Shown: in pieces, positions 8,464 to 16,033 of the stretch
How positions within the stretch are numbered: position 1 is the stretch's first letter
How the letters are laid out: each line of letters starts with the position of its first letter
Program-made: the position numbers and the translations under genes
The notes under the pieces: generated by a model
Told to the model about the DNA's origin: nothing
The model's database searches: none
What the model saw: only the letters and a program-made list of their open reading frames with translations
NCBI RefSeq assembly: GCF_000211855.2
Contig: NC_015638.1
Location: 1,488,001 to 1,552,000, forward strand
DNA from: Lacinutrix sp. 5H-3-7-4
GTDB lineage: Bacteria; Bacteroidota; Bacteroidia; Flavobacteriales; Flavobacteriaceae
DNA: 64,000 bases
Direction of reading: 5' to 3'

Positions 8464-8903
8464 GGCAAAAAATTTAGTTGTGTTGTTTTGATGGGTGTAG
8501 TAGTCCATCAAACTGGTAGAAAGCTAGTTGTATAGCTAAAACCAATGGAAAGCTTTCCTTTTTTCACTTGAATTTTCAAGATAGAAAATTGGGATGCTTT
8601 TTTATTTTAATCTGTATTTTTTAAATTTTAACTTCTTTTTTGGTAAAAATTAACATTAGTTAAGTCGTTTAACTCCCTAAAACCGCATTTCGTCGATTTT
8701 TTTCCGTAAATTGTTATTGTTTCCAATATATTAGCCGCTCTTACTGAGTCCCTTAGCATGTTTATGCTCTTAGTGAGAAAACTCCATTGAATAGACATTC
8801 AGTCTATGAATTATTTTATGTTTTTAGTACTACGAAAGATGGTAGCATTACCTGTATTCGTGATTTTGCATTTAAATTAAAGCAACCCTTATAAACATAA
8901 ATT
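8464..8903 (+). promoter_or_regulatory. 440-bp gap: half-site, weak promoter and multi-hairpin leader of the small-peptide genes
   Basis: No gene is seen. TTTTTTTCCGTAA (8697-8709) resembles one half of the TTACGG/CCGTAA palindromes found at 12241-12283. A weak -7 element, TATATTAG, lies 17 bp further at 8727-8734. The likely leader then folds. A 10-bp stem with two G-T pairs (8739-8748 with 8769-8778) encloses a 5-bp AGCAT/ATGCT hairpin (8755-8768). Next come ATAGAC/GTCTAT (8791-8796, 8802-8807) and CTAC/GTAG near 8829-8845. No T tract follows, so these are not terminators. Confidence 0.35.
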
Positions 8904-9089
8904 ATGAAAACCCTTAAAATTACCTTAGTAGCAATCTTTTCAATAGGATTATTAACAGCAGTATTACCCTCTACAGAAGCAAAACCAAATCTTGTAATAG
9001 AAACACCAAATCACGAAGTCAACAAGCCAATAATAAATGCCACAGTTTTTGGTGATAAAAAGAAAAAAGTAATCCCACAAAACGGATAA
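8904..9089 (+). CDS. small secreted peptide, copy 1 of a tandem pair
   Basis: A 61-residue protein with a clear signal peptide: basic start MKTLK, hydrophobic ITLVAIFSIGLLTAV, and cleavage likely after STEA (residue 26). The mature peptide of about 35 residues starts KPNLVIETPN and ends in the basic GDKKKKVIPQNG. I do not recognise the family. It is nearly identical to the gene 241 bp downstream (181 of 186 bases by eye). It lies directly upstream of a TPR sensor histidine kinase and NarL-type regulator, which suggests a regulatory target or ligand, but this is inference. A structured leader precedes it. Confidence 0.7.
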   Translation: MKTLKITLVAIFSIGLLTAVLPSTEAKPNLVIETPNHEVNKPIINATVFGDKKKKVIPQNG

Positions 9090-9144
9090 ACCTTTACTTA
9101 TAAAATACTTCACATTATAATTATTAATAGCAAAACAACATCTC

Positions 9145-9330
9145 ATGAAATCTCTTAAAATTACTTTAGTAGCAATCTTTTCAATAGGATTATTAACAGC
9201 AGTATTACCTTCTACAGAAGCAAAACCAAATCTTGTAATAGAAACACCAAATCACGAAGTCAACAAGCCAATAATAAATGCCACAGTTTTTGGTGATAAA
9301 AAGAAAAAAGTAATCCCGCAAAACGGATAA
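9145..9330 (+). CDS. small secreted peptide, copy 2 of a tandem pair
   Basis: A 61-residue copy of the preceding gene; the protein differs only at residue 3 (Ser for Thr). Five nucleotide differences are seen, four of the five affected codons' changes being silent or confined to codon 3. The flanking non-coding sequences of the two copies are unrelated, so only the coding unit is conserved. The same signal peptide and 35-residue basic mature part are present. A terminator-like hairpin follows at 9336-9372, before the sensor kinase gene. Confidence 0.7.
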   Translation: MKSLKITLVAIFSIGLLTAVLPSTEAKPNLVIETPNHEVNKPIINATVFGDKKKKVIPQNG

Positions 9331-9335
9331 ATTTT

Positions 9336-9372
9336 AAAAAAAGACTCAAATCCATATTATAATGTCTTTTTT
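9336..9372 (+). terminator. rho-independent terminator after the peptide pair
   Basis: AAAAAAGAC (ending at 9344) pairs with GTCTTTTTT (9364-9372) around a 19-base loop; the right arm is itself the T tract. It separates the peptide genes from the kinase gene. Confidence 0.5.
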
Positions 9373-9433
9373 ATGTGTTGTAAGTGTGTTTTTTTTATTT
9401 TAAATTATACATTTATGAGATAATGATTTTATA

Positions 9434-11455
9434 TTGAAATTTTTAGAAAAACTAACACCACTTTTAATTTTATTTTTTTGCTGTTTTTTACAAGCGCAAA
9501 ATGATAGTTTATATAATAATATTTACAAGTATAGAACGCTTGCTAAAGATCAATCTCTTACATTTCAAGAACGCTACAATTATGCTAGCCAGGCAATAAA
9601 ACTTTCTAAAAAGACACGTCAAGATACTACGCTTTTAGCTAGTAATAGAGTGTTGTCTTATATCTATTTAGTAGAAGGAGAAAGTGATTCGATTTATAAA
9701 ATAAATAAAGAAAATTTAAAGCTATCTAAAAAACTTGATGATACTTTAAAAATGGCTTATGCAGCAAATAATATTGCATATAGTTTTGAGCTTTCTAATA
9801 AACTAGATAGCGCATATTACTACTATTTTCAAGCTGAAAAATACTATAAAAAATCTGATAAAAAATTAAATCAAATAGAAGTTTTGTATGCAATGGCGAG
9901 TATACAGGAAACAGAACGTGATTTTATTGGTTCGGAAATTAATGCTATTGAAGCCATAAGAATTTTAAATGATTTAGATAAAGACGAAGATATTGTTAAC
10001 GAGTGGCAGTGGAATATAAATAATCTACTAGCTATAATTTCAAGTCGTATACAATTGTACGATGAAGCAATTATATATCACAATAAAGCCTTGTCGTATA
10101 CTAAAAACCGAAATGCAAATCCATATAATGCATTGTTTTCAAGAATTAATATAGCAATTCTTCAAAGGCGTAAACAAGATTATGATAAATCTATAGATCT
10201 TTTTGAGTCCCTATTGGCAGATGGTAAGTTAAAAACAGTAGATCCGCTATCTTACGTTACGGTAATTTCAAATATTGCTTATGTGAAGTTTTTAAAAGGA
10301 GAAGAGGATTTTAAAACTATAAAATCTAACTTAAAAGAAGCATTAAATATAGCAAAAAGAGAAGATGATGAAATTGAAATTTCTGGAATAAGTAAATTTC
10401 TTTCCGAAGTATATTTAAAAGAAAACAAAAAGGACTCAGCATTATATTTTGCTAATTTATCCTTAAAAACAGCAAAAACAATAAACGCTAATCAAACAAT
10501 ATTAGACGCATTGTTTTTAAAATCTAAAATTGAAATAGGTGAAAAGTCAAAATCTAATTTATTTAAATATATAAAGTTAAGTGATAGTTTAGTACTAGCA
10601 GAGCGATCAATTAGTAATAAATTTGCCAGAATTTATCATGAAACCGATGTAATAAAAAAAGAAAATGAAGTCGTCTCAAGGCAAAACATGTGGCTTTTAA
10701 TAACATCTGCAGGACTATCTTTATTGGTTTTACTTATTTATATAATAAAAACACAACGCGAAAAAAACAAAGAGCTGCAGTTAGCAAGACAAAGACAACA
10801 AGCTAATGAAGAAATATATAACCTCATGCTTTTACAACAAGACAAAATGGACGAAGCTAGAGCGTTAGAGAAAAAAAGAATATCTCAAGAAATACACGAT
10901 GGTATATTAGGAAGGTTATTTGGTGCTAGATTAAGTTTAGATAGTTTAAATATGCTAAAAACAGACGAAGCAGCAATAAATAGAGAAAGTTATATAAAGG
11001 AGTTAAAAGATATAGAGCAAGATATTAGAAAGGTATCTCACGACTTAAATACAGATTTTATTGCAAACGCAAGTTTTGAAAGTTTAATAACAACCTTAGT
11101 AGAAACGCAATGTTTAGCATATAGTTTAAAATATAATTTAACGTTCGACCATGAATTAAATTGGGATGCTGTAAGCAATAAAACTAAAATACATTTATAT
11201 AGAATAATACAAGAATCACTTCAAAATATATACAAACACGCTAAAGCAAAACAAGTTAAAATCGCTATTAAACAAAAAAAGAAATTTATATCTTTAACAA
11301 TAAATGATAATGGTGTAGGTTTTGATCTAGCCAGAAATAAAGATGGTATAGGTTTAAAAAACATGAAATCTCGTGTTAATGAAATTAACGGTGTGTTTAC
11401 TGTTAATACAGAAAAAAATAAAGGAACTAACATTAAAATAAAAGTCCCAGTTTAA
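9434..11455 (+). CDS. TPR-containing sensor histidine kinase (HisKA_3 type)
   Basis: A 673-residue membrane sensor kinase. A TTG start at 9434 is chosen because it is the only start that gives the signal peptide (MKFLEKLTPLLILFF... ending CFLQAQ); the next Met is about 100 residues later. Periplasmic tetratricopeptide repeats fill about 30-400, one transmembrane helix lies near 415-437 (WLLITSAGLSLLVLLIYII), and a coiled coil follows. The HisKA_3 phosphoacceptor is H488 in SQEIHDGILGRL, and the HATPase has NDNGVGFD and DGIGLKNMKSR. The partner is the NarL-type regulator 19 bp downstream. This architecture is common in Bacteroidota; the stimulus is unknown, with the small secreted peptides upstream as candidates. 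Confidence 0.9.
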   Translation: MKFLEKLTPLLILFFCCFLQAQNDSLYNNIYKYRTLAKDQSLTFQERYNYASQAIKLSKKTRQDTTLLASNRVLSYIYLVEGESDSIYKINKENLKLSKKLDDTLKMAYAANNIAYSFELSNKLDSAYYYYFQAEKYYKKSDKKLNQIEVLYAMASIQETERDFIGSEINAIEAIRILNDLDKDEDIVNEWQWNINNLLAIISSRIQLYDEAIIYHNKALSYTKNRNANPYNALFSRINIAILQRRKQDYDKSIDLFESLLADGKLKTVDPLSYVTVISNIAYVKFLKGEEDFKTIKSNLKEALNIAKREDDEIEISGISKFLSEVYLKENKKDSALYFANLSLKTAKTINANQTILDALFLKSKIEIGEKSKSNLFKYIKLSDSLVLAERSISNKFARIYHETDVIKKENEVVSRQNMWLLITSAGLSLLVLLIYIIKTQREKNKELQLARQRQQANEEIYNLMLLQQDKMDEARALEKKRISQEIHDGILGRLFGARLSLDSLNMLKTDEAAINRESYIKELKDIEQDIRKVSHDLNTDFIANASFESLITTLVETQCLAYSLKYNLTFDHELNWDAVSNKTKIHLYRIIQESLQNIYKHAKAKQVKIAIKQKKKFISLTINDNGVGFDLARNKDGIGLKNMKSRVNEINGVFTVNTEKNKGTNIKIKVPV

Positions 11456-11474
11456 ATAAATAAAAACGTTTTAA

Positions 11475-12155
11475 ATGTTACCAAGAACAATAAGAATTTT
11501 AATGACAGATGATCACCCAATGATTTTAGAAGGGTATCAAATAACTTTAAAAGCCACAAAAAAAGAGAATCAAACTCTAATTATAGATACTGCAAATGAT
11601 TGTGAAGAATCTATTACAGCTATAAAAAAATCTATTGACACAGGAGTACCTTACGATGTTTATTTTTTTGATATAAGCATACCAGCATCTAAAAACGGAA
11701 AATATAAATCTGGTTTAGATTTAGCAAATTATGTCTACCAACATTCGCCAAGCTCCAAAATTATTATTTTAACAATGTTTGATGAATCTTTTAGGATACA
11801 CAAAATTATAAACGAAATAAACCCAGAAGGCTTTTTAATAAAAAGTGATTTAACATCCAGTGAGCTCTCAAGTGCTTTTCAGCGTATTTTAAATCACGAA
11901 GTATTTTATAGTGGTACAGTAAACAGTATACTTAGCAAAACTTTACCAAGCCGGTTAGATATAGATGGAATAAACCACGAAATTTTATATTTACTTTCTA
12001 AGGGCACGAAAACCAAAGACTTAGTAAAACATTTTGATTTGTCTTTAAGTAGTGTAGAAAAGAGAAAAAAAACCTTAAAACGTTTGTTTTTAGTTGAAGA
12101 TTTAAATGATGATGCATTAATAAATGCAGCAAGAGAAAAGGGATTTATTAATTAA
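11475..12155 (+). CDS. NarL/FixJ-type response regulator (receiver plus LuxR HTH)
   Basis: A 226-residue DNA-binding response regulator. The receiver carries D12-D13 (MTDDHP), phosphoacceptor D66 in YFFDISIP, the conserved Thr in IILTMFD and Lys in FLIKSD. The C-terminal helix-turn-helix is about 160-210 (INHEILYLLSKGTKTKDLV...LSLSSVEKRKKTLKRLF), a LuxR-type fold. It is cotranscribed with the kinase gene upstream. The two TTACGG/CCGTAA palindromes at 12241-12283, just beyond the gene, are candidate binding sites, since NarL-type proteins bind short inverted repeats as dimers. This pairing is an inference. Confidence 0.9.
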   Translation: MLPRTIRILMTDDHPMILEGYQITLKATKKENQTLIIDTANDCEESITAIKKSIDTGVPYDVYFFDISIPASKNGKYKSGLDLANYVYQHSPSSKIIILTMFDESFRIHKIINEINPEGFLIKSDLTSSELSSAFQRILNHEVFYSGTVNSILSKTLPSRLDIDGINHEILYLLSKGTKTKDLVKHFDLSLSSVEKRKKTLKRLFLVEDLNDDALINAAREKGFIN

Positions 12156-12240
12156 AAGAAACTAAAAAAAGCTCTAAAATGTTAAATATTAAGAGTTTTT
12201 TATTTTTTTTTGAAAAGATAAACCCTTGTTATGATTGAAA

Positions 12241-12309
12241 ATTACGGTTTTTCCCGTAATTCAATTACGGTTTTTCCCGTAACACACAAAAAGCACTTTG
12301 CTATATTTG
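12241..12309 (+). promoter_or_regulatory. two tandem palindromic operators and an activator-type promoter
   Basis: ATTACGG-N6-CCGTAA(T/C) occurs twice, at 12241-12260 and 12264-12283, 23 bp apart (about two helix turns). TATATTTG, a perfect -7 element, lies at 12302-12309, and no TTG is found at the -33 position. The palindromes occupy the position expected for an activator replacing the -33 contact. Transcription would run right, into a short region that holds no obvious gene. Confidence 0.65.
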
Positions 12310-12315
12310 TTATAT

Positions 12316-12420
12316 CAACAATCATTGACTTGATTCATTTCATTTTATGAAGGAATTTAGTTGGTAATAGCACATTTACACAAACCCTATAGTTGTCATA
12401 TGGCTATAGGGTTTCTTCTT
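12316..12420 (+). ncRNA. candidate small RNA (about 100 nt) next to the kinase/regulator pair
   Basis: The region between the promoter at 12302-12309 and an intrinsic terminator-like hairpin (AAACCCTATAG 12382-12392 with CTATAGGGTTT 12404-12414, then a T-rich run) is too short for a normal gene. It holds a six-codon ATG frame (MKEFSW, 12347-12367), which could be a leader peptide or chance. The facing gene beyond is antisense (DUF456), so the transcript does not simply lead into a coding sequence. Evidence is structural only. Confidence 0.4.
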
Positions 12421-12421
12421 T

Positions 12422-12919
12422 TTAAAAAATTGAAGCTTTATACTCCCAAAATACTTTAATATAAAAGCCAAAATAAATTATAGCAACAACAAACTTTATA
12501 AAAGTTCCTGTAATAAAACCTAAAAACGAACCAAAAGCAGCTTTAATAGCTGTTTTAGAATCTGCTTTATTAATTAATTCTCCAATTAATGCTCCAAAAA
12601 ATGGACCTATAATTATACCAAATGGAATAGGAGAAAATAAACCCACAATTAATCCAATAGTGGTGCCAACCATTCCGGCTTTAGAGCCACCAAATTTTTT
12701 AGTACCAATAGCAGGTATTATATAGTCTAAAGCAAAGACAAAAAGCGCAATTACTAAGGTAATTATTAAAAACTGAGTGTTTGTTGGTACAGCACTGGTT
12801 AAGTACAAAAATAGAAGTCCCAACCAACTCAATGGTGGACCAGGAAGTACAGGTAAAACACTACCAATTAAGCCTAAACATATAAATAATAAGCCTAGAA
12901 ACGTAAGAAAGATATCCAT
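12422..12919 (-). CDS. DUF456 family membrane protein
   Basis: A 165-residue integral membrane protein of the DUF456 family. It starts MDIFLTFLGLLFICLGLIGS, followed by the family signature LPVLPGPPLSWLGLL (about 22-36). Glycine-zipper helices such as IGLIVGLFSPIPFGIIIGPFFGALIGEL (about 88-115) follow, with roughly four to five membrane segments. Function is unknown for the family. It is transcribed away from the BlaI-type repressor gene at 13042; its start lies about 50 bp from the first operator, so the repressor could affect it too. Confidence 0.85.
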   Translation of the reverse strand: MDIFLTFLGLLFICLGLIGSVLPVLPGPPLSWLGLLFLYLTSAVPTNTQFLIITLVIALFVFALDYIIPAIGTKKFGGSKAGMVGTTIGLIVGLFSPIPFGIIIGPFFGALIGELINKADSKTAIKAAFGSFLGFITGTFIKFVVAIIYFGFYIKVFWEYKASIF

Positions 12920-12970
12920 TATTTTTTTATCTATTAGACTCTATTTTATAAATAATGTTACAAGTTTTAA

Positions 12971-13025
12971 ACTAAAAAAATAGTTTAAACTAAAAAAATA
13001 GTTATATTTGAACTAAACATTTAGT
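12971..13025 (+). promoter_or_regulatory. three BlaI-type operators over the promoter of the first blaI/blaR1 pair
   Basis: Three 14-bp sites of form ACTA-N6-TAGT are present: 12971-12984, 12989-13002 and 13012-13025. The first two are within an exact 18-bp tandem repeat. TATATTTG (13003-13010), a perfect -7 element, sits between sites two and three, so bound repressor would block transcription of the repressor gene at 13042. BlaI/MecI/CopY repressors are known to bind ACTA(CA)-spacer-(TG)TAGT-type dyads. Confidence 0.75.
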
Positions 13026-13041
13026 TTTAAAAGATATTGAT

Positions 13042-13407
13042 ATGAAACAACTTACAAAGGCAGAAGAAGATATAATGCAAGTTTTATGGCAATTAGAGAA
13101 AGCCAATGTAAAGCAAATAATTGAGCAGTTACCACAGCCAAAACCAGCATATAACACAGTATCTACAATAGTTAGAATATTAGAAAGCAAAGGCTTTGTA
13201 GATTATGAAAAAAAAGGAAAAGGACATATTTATTTTCCTTTATTAAAAAAACAAGAGTATAGTAACCAGTCACTAAATAAATTGGTAGACAACTATTTTC
13301 AAGGATCGTTTAAAAGTATGGTCTCATTTTTTGTTAAAAAAAATGACATAAATCTAAATGAATTGGAGTCTGTTTTAGAAGAAATTGAAAAACAAAATAA
13401 ACAATAA
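13042..13407 (+). CDS. BlaI/MecI/CopY family transcriptional repressor
   Basis: A 121-residue winged-helix repressor (KQLTKAEEDIMQVLWQLEKANVKQII..., then PKPAYNTVSTIVRILESKGFVDYEK). The family represses its own operon and is inactivated by proteolysis triggered by a BlaR1-type membrane metalloprotease. The partner gene follows 3 bp after the stop. Three ACTA-N6-TAGT operators cover the promoter. In Bacteroidota these pairs are widespread and mostly not linked to beta-lactam resistance; no beta-lactamase gene is present here. Confidence 0.93.
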   Translation: MKQLTKAEEDIMQVLWQLEKANVKQIIEQLPQPKPAYNTVSTIVRILESKGFVDYEKKGKGHIYFPLLKKQEYSNQSLNKLVDNYFQGSFKSMVSFFVKKNDINLNELESVLEEIEKQNKQ

Positions 13408-13410
13408 AAG

Positions 13411-14733
13411 ATGTTGCATTATATTTTACAAACCGTTGTTTTTCAGTTATTATTTTTAATGCTGTATGATGTTTTTTTAAGAAATGAAACATTTTTTAAT
13501 TGTAATAGAATTTACTTATTGTTTACTGCAGTTCTATCGTTAATTTTACCTTTTTTACAAATAAATAGCTTCAATAAAATAATACCGCAAGACTATATTT
13601 TTAAGCTTCCCGAAGTAATAATAGGTCAAAAAGAAATTGTTGCAGAAACTATTACAAAAACAGACTTAACAAAAGTGTCTTCTGGTTTTACATTCCATTG
13701 GGAACATGTAATATATTTAGGTAGTGTAATAACATTAATACTATTTGTTTTTAAGCTATCTAAACTTATAATTCTAGTTTTTAAAAGCCCTAAAACTAAA
13801 TTTAAACAAGCTTTTTTAATTCAGATTATAAATAGTAAAACAGCCTATTCTTTTTTCAATTATATATTTATTGGAGATAAAATTTATCCAGAAGAAAAAC
13901 AAACAATCATAGCGCACGAGCTAGAACATGTAAAAGAAAAACATAGTATAGATTTGTTGTTTTTCGAAATTTTAAAAATCATTTTTTGGTTTAATCCTCT
14001 AATTTATTTGTATCAAAATAGAATAGCCAATTTACATGAATTTATAGCAGATTTTAAAGCTGTTAAGTCAAGTAATAAAACTTTTTATTATCAAAATTTG
14101 CTATCTCAGGTTTTCGATACTAAAAAAGTATCATTTATCAATCCATTTTTTAAACAATCATTAATCAAAAAACGAATCATTATGTTAAGTAAACAAAAAT
14201 CAAAACAAAAAAACGTATTAAAGTATCTTTTATTAGTTCCAGTAATTTTTGGAATGTTATTATATACTTCTTGTGCTAATGAAGAAAAAACTACAAATGA
14301 TGAATTATTAGATTCAAACTCTAAAAATGCTGTAGACGAAATAGTTGAAGAAGAAATTTTAGAAATAGAAGAGGTTGCCTCATTTTATGAAATAGACGAA
14401 GTGCCAAAATATCCAGGATGTGAAACTTTGACTACTAATGACGAATTGAGAAAATGTTTTTCAAATAATTTAAATAAAATTATTGCTAAAAATTTTAACT
14501 CTTCTCTTGGTAAAACACTAGGTCTAGTTGGTTTACAAAAAATAGATGTTTCATTTACAATAAACAAATTAGGCAAAATAGAAAAAGTAAATGTAAAAGC
14601 ACCGCACCCAGAATTAAAAGAAGAAGCAAAGCGTTTAATAGGTTTAATACCAGATGTTATTCCTGGAAAACAAAATGGTAAAGTGGTTAACGTCGCATTC
14701 TTTCTGCCTATACAATTTGTAGTTAAAGAATAA
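13411..14733 (+). CDS. M56 (BlaR1-type) membrane metallopeptidase with TonB-like C-terminal domain
   Basis: A 440-residue protein. N-terminal membrane helices (about 1-50 and 105-125) lead to the zinc site H169-E-L-E-H173 (IIAHELEHVKEKH) and the conserved FWFNPLIYLYQ segment. A further membrane helix lies near 270-290 (LKYLLLVPVIFGMLLYTSCA). The periplasmic C-terminus (about 330-440) begins VPKYPGCE and ends VAFFLPIQFVVKE. It is shaped like a TonB C-terminal domain, as in energy transducers. It probably senses an envelope signal and cuts the BlaI-type repressor encoded just upstream. The small lipoprotein at 14826 repeats the same C-terminal domain. Confidence 0.88.
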   Translation: MLHYILQTVVFQLLFLMLYDVFLRNETFFNCNRIYLLFTAVLSLILPFLQINSFNKIIPQDYIFKLPEVIIGQKEIVAETITKTDLTKVSSGFTFHWEHVIYLGSVITLILFVFKLSKLIILVFKSPKTKFKQAFLIQIINSKTAYSFFNYIFIGDKIYPEEKQTIIAHELEHVKEKHSIDLLFFEILKIIFWFNPLIYLYQNRIANLHEFIADFKAVKSSNKTFYYQNLLSQVFDTKKVSFINPFFKQSLIKKRIIMLSKQKSKQKNVLKYLLLVPVIFGMLLYTSCANEEKTTNDELLDSNSKNAVDEIVEEEILEIEEVASFYEIDEVPKYPGCETLTTNDELRKCFSNNLNKIIAKNFNSSLGKTLGLVGLQKIDVSFTINKLGKIEKVNVKAPHPELKEEAKRLIGLIPDVIPGKQNGKVVNVAFFLPIQFVVKE

Positions 14734-14754
14734 AAAAGATGATTTTTATAATTT

Positions 14755-14787
14755 AAAACCGAAGCATAGTCTTCGGTTTTTATTTTT
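14755..14787 (+). terminator. rho-independent terminator after the M56 gene
   Basis: AAAACCGAAG (14755-14764) pairs with CTTCGGTTTT (14771-14780) around a six-base loop, followed by a T-rich run. Confidence 0.8.
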
Positions 14788-14825
14788 AAAATAATTAATT
14801 GTACTTTTCAACTTTGTTTATAGAT

Positions 14826-15302
14826 ATGCAAAGAGTACTTGTTTTATTATTAATTATTTGCGCCACGTCGTGTGAATATTTCAATGCAAAAAAAATTGCT
14901 TCAGAAGATATTTTAAAAGAAGAACTAAAAACCTTTAATTGGAACGATGTTGATACCTATCCAACTTTTGTTTCATGCGATACTTTAAATACTAAAGACA
15001 CAAAAAAAAACTGTTTTATAAATACACTCTCGCAGCATATTACTTCGAGTTTGCAAGAAGAAACAATTATAGTTTCAAAAGATATAAATGAAACGGTTGT
15101 TTTGGCGTTTCAAATCTCAGAAACTGGCCAATTAAATATAAAAGATATAAGTATAAACGATTCTATTTTAGTGCAAATACCAGAACTGGAAAACATGCTT
15201 TTTAAAAGTTTAAATACTTTACCAAAAATTTATCCAGCAATTAAACGCAATCAACCAGTAAAAACAGAGTTTAAGTTACCAATAATTATAGAAGCTAATT
15301 AA
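14826..15302 (+). CDS. small lipoprotein with TonB-like domain, paralogue of the upstream M56 C-terminus
   Basis: A 158-residue predicted lipoprotein: MQRVLVLLLIICATSC with the lipobox Cys at 16. The ATG at 14826 is chosen because it begins the signal peptide; an in-frame TTG 27 bases upstream adds residues of no signal character. The body parallels the M56 protein's C-terminus: YPTFVSCDTLNT versus YPGCETLTT, and FQISETGQLNIKDIS versus FTINKLGKIEKVNV, both ending in an LP-I-V strand. It probably arose by duplication of the sensor domain. Its stop overlaps the convergent Bax-inhibitor gene by 4 bp. Confidence 0.7.
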   Translation: MQRVLVLLLIICATSCEYFNAKKIASEDILKEELKTFNWNDVDTYPTFVSCDTLNTKDTKKNCFINTLSQHITSSLQEETIIVSKDINETVVLAFQISETGQLNIKDISINDSILVQIPELENMLFKSLNTLPKIYPAIKRNQPVKTEFKLPIIIEAN

Positions 15303-16033
15303 AAACGTATGGCGAGCTTTTTCATTAAACGTAAAATTTCTACATAAAGCCAAATTATAGTTACTAATAAACCATAGCATGCAAGCCATTCTTTATACTT
15401 TGGTGCTTTGTTTTTATAACGTTCTATAAAATCGAAATCTAATAAAAATGATAAAGCAGCAAAGGTTACTGCAACAATATTAAAGCCAATAGCAATCCAG
15501 CTGGTTCCCCAAATAAAAGAACGAATACCAAAAAAACTTAAAATCCATGAGATTAAATACACTAAAAATATTGCCGAACATACTGTAATAATTACGCTTC
15601 TAACCTTTTTTGTTACTACAATTATTCGGGTTTGGTATAAAAATAAAATAGTAAAAAAAGTAATTATAGTAACACCAATAGCTTGATATGGCATTTCGGG
15701 ATAATGTACTTTTACAAAAGCGGTAAAGCCACCAAGAAAAAAACCTTTAGCAACAGCGTATAATGGCACTAAAAAATGTGCCCAATGTTGGCGTACAGAT
15801 AAAACAATACTAATAACAATTGCAGCTATCATGCCACCAGTGCCAAACCATTTTATATTGGTGCCACTAGTATGTAGTTTCCAAACACCTACTACAATAG
15901 TTGTAGTGATAGTTAGCATTAAAAAAGTTTTAATTAAAATGCCAGAAACAGTCATTTTTGCATTGGCCGTTTTGCGGTCGTTCCAAAAATAATTTGAAAA
16001 TATAGGATTAGATGTATTGTTTAATAAACGCAC
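15299..16033 (-). CDS. Bax inhibitor-1/YccA family membrane protein
   Basis: A 244-residue, seven-helix membrane protein of the Bax inhibitor-1 (TMBIM/YccA-like) family: NPIFSNYFWND, then about seven hydrophobic segments, the family motif GGFTAFV near residue 105 and LDFDFIERY near 196, with a basic C-terminus. Members are pH-dependent ion leak channels or protease (FtsH) modulators; the role here is not known. The start is GTG at 16033, overlapping the upstream stop by one base (TAGTG), which implies translational coupling to the outer-membrane protein gene. Confidence 0.9.
   Translation of the reverse strand: MRLLNNTSNPIFSNYFWNDRKTANAKMTVSGILIKTFLMLTITTTIVVGVWKLHTSGTNIKWFGTGGMIAAIVISIVLSVRQHWAHFLVPLYAVAKGFFLGGFTAFVKVHYPEMPYQAIGVTIITFFTILFLYQTRIIVVTKKVRSVIITVCSAIFLVYLISWILSFFGIRSFIWGTSWIAIGFNIVAVTFAALSFLLDFDFIERYKNKAPKYKEWLACYGLLVTIIWLYVEILRLMKKLAIRF

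Noticed and set aside
8311-8511. 66-codon minus-strand frame over tRNA-Asp
   Set aside because: Overlaps promoter, tRNA and terminator of tRNA-Asp.
8682-8694. CGCATTTCGTCG as a further LytTR box
   Set aside because: One base too long in the core, no second box 21 bp away and no -7 element at 61 bp; lies far from the regulon.
12168-12210. Terminator right after the NarL-type regulator
   Set aside because: Only a 4-bp CTCT/AGAG stem with a long loop precedes the T run; too weak to list as a feature.
13042-14733. Beta-lactam resistance operon
   Set aside because: BlaI/BlaR1-type proteins are general regulators in Bacteroidota and no beta-lactamase or PBP gene is adjacent.
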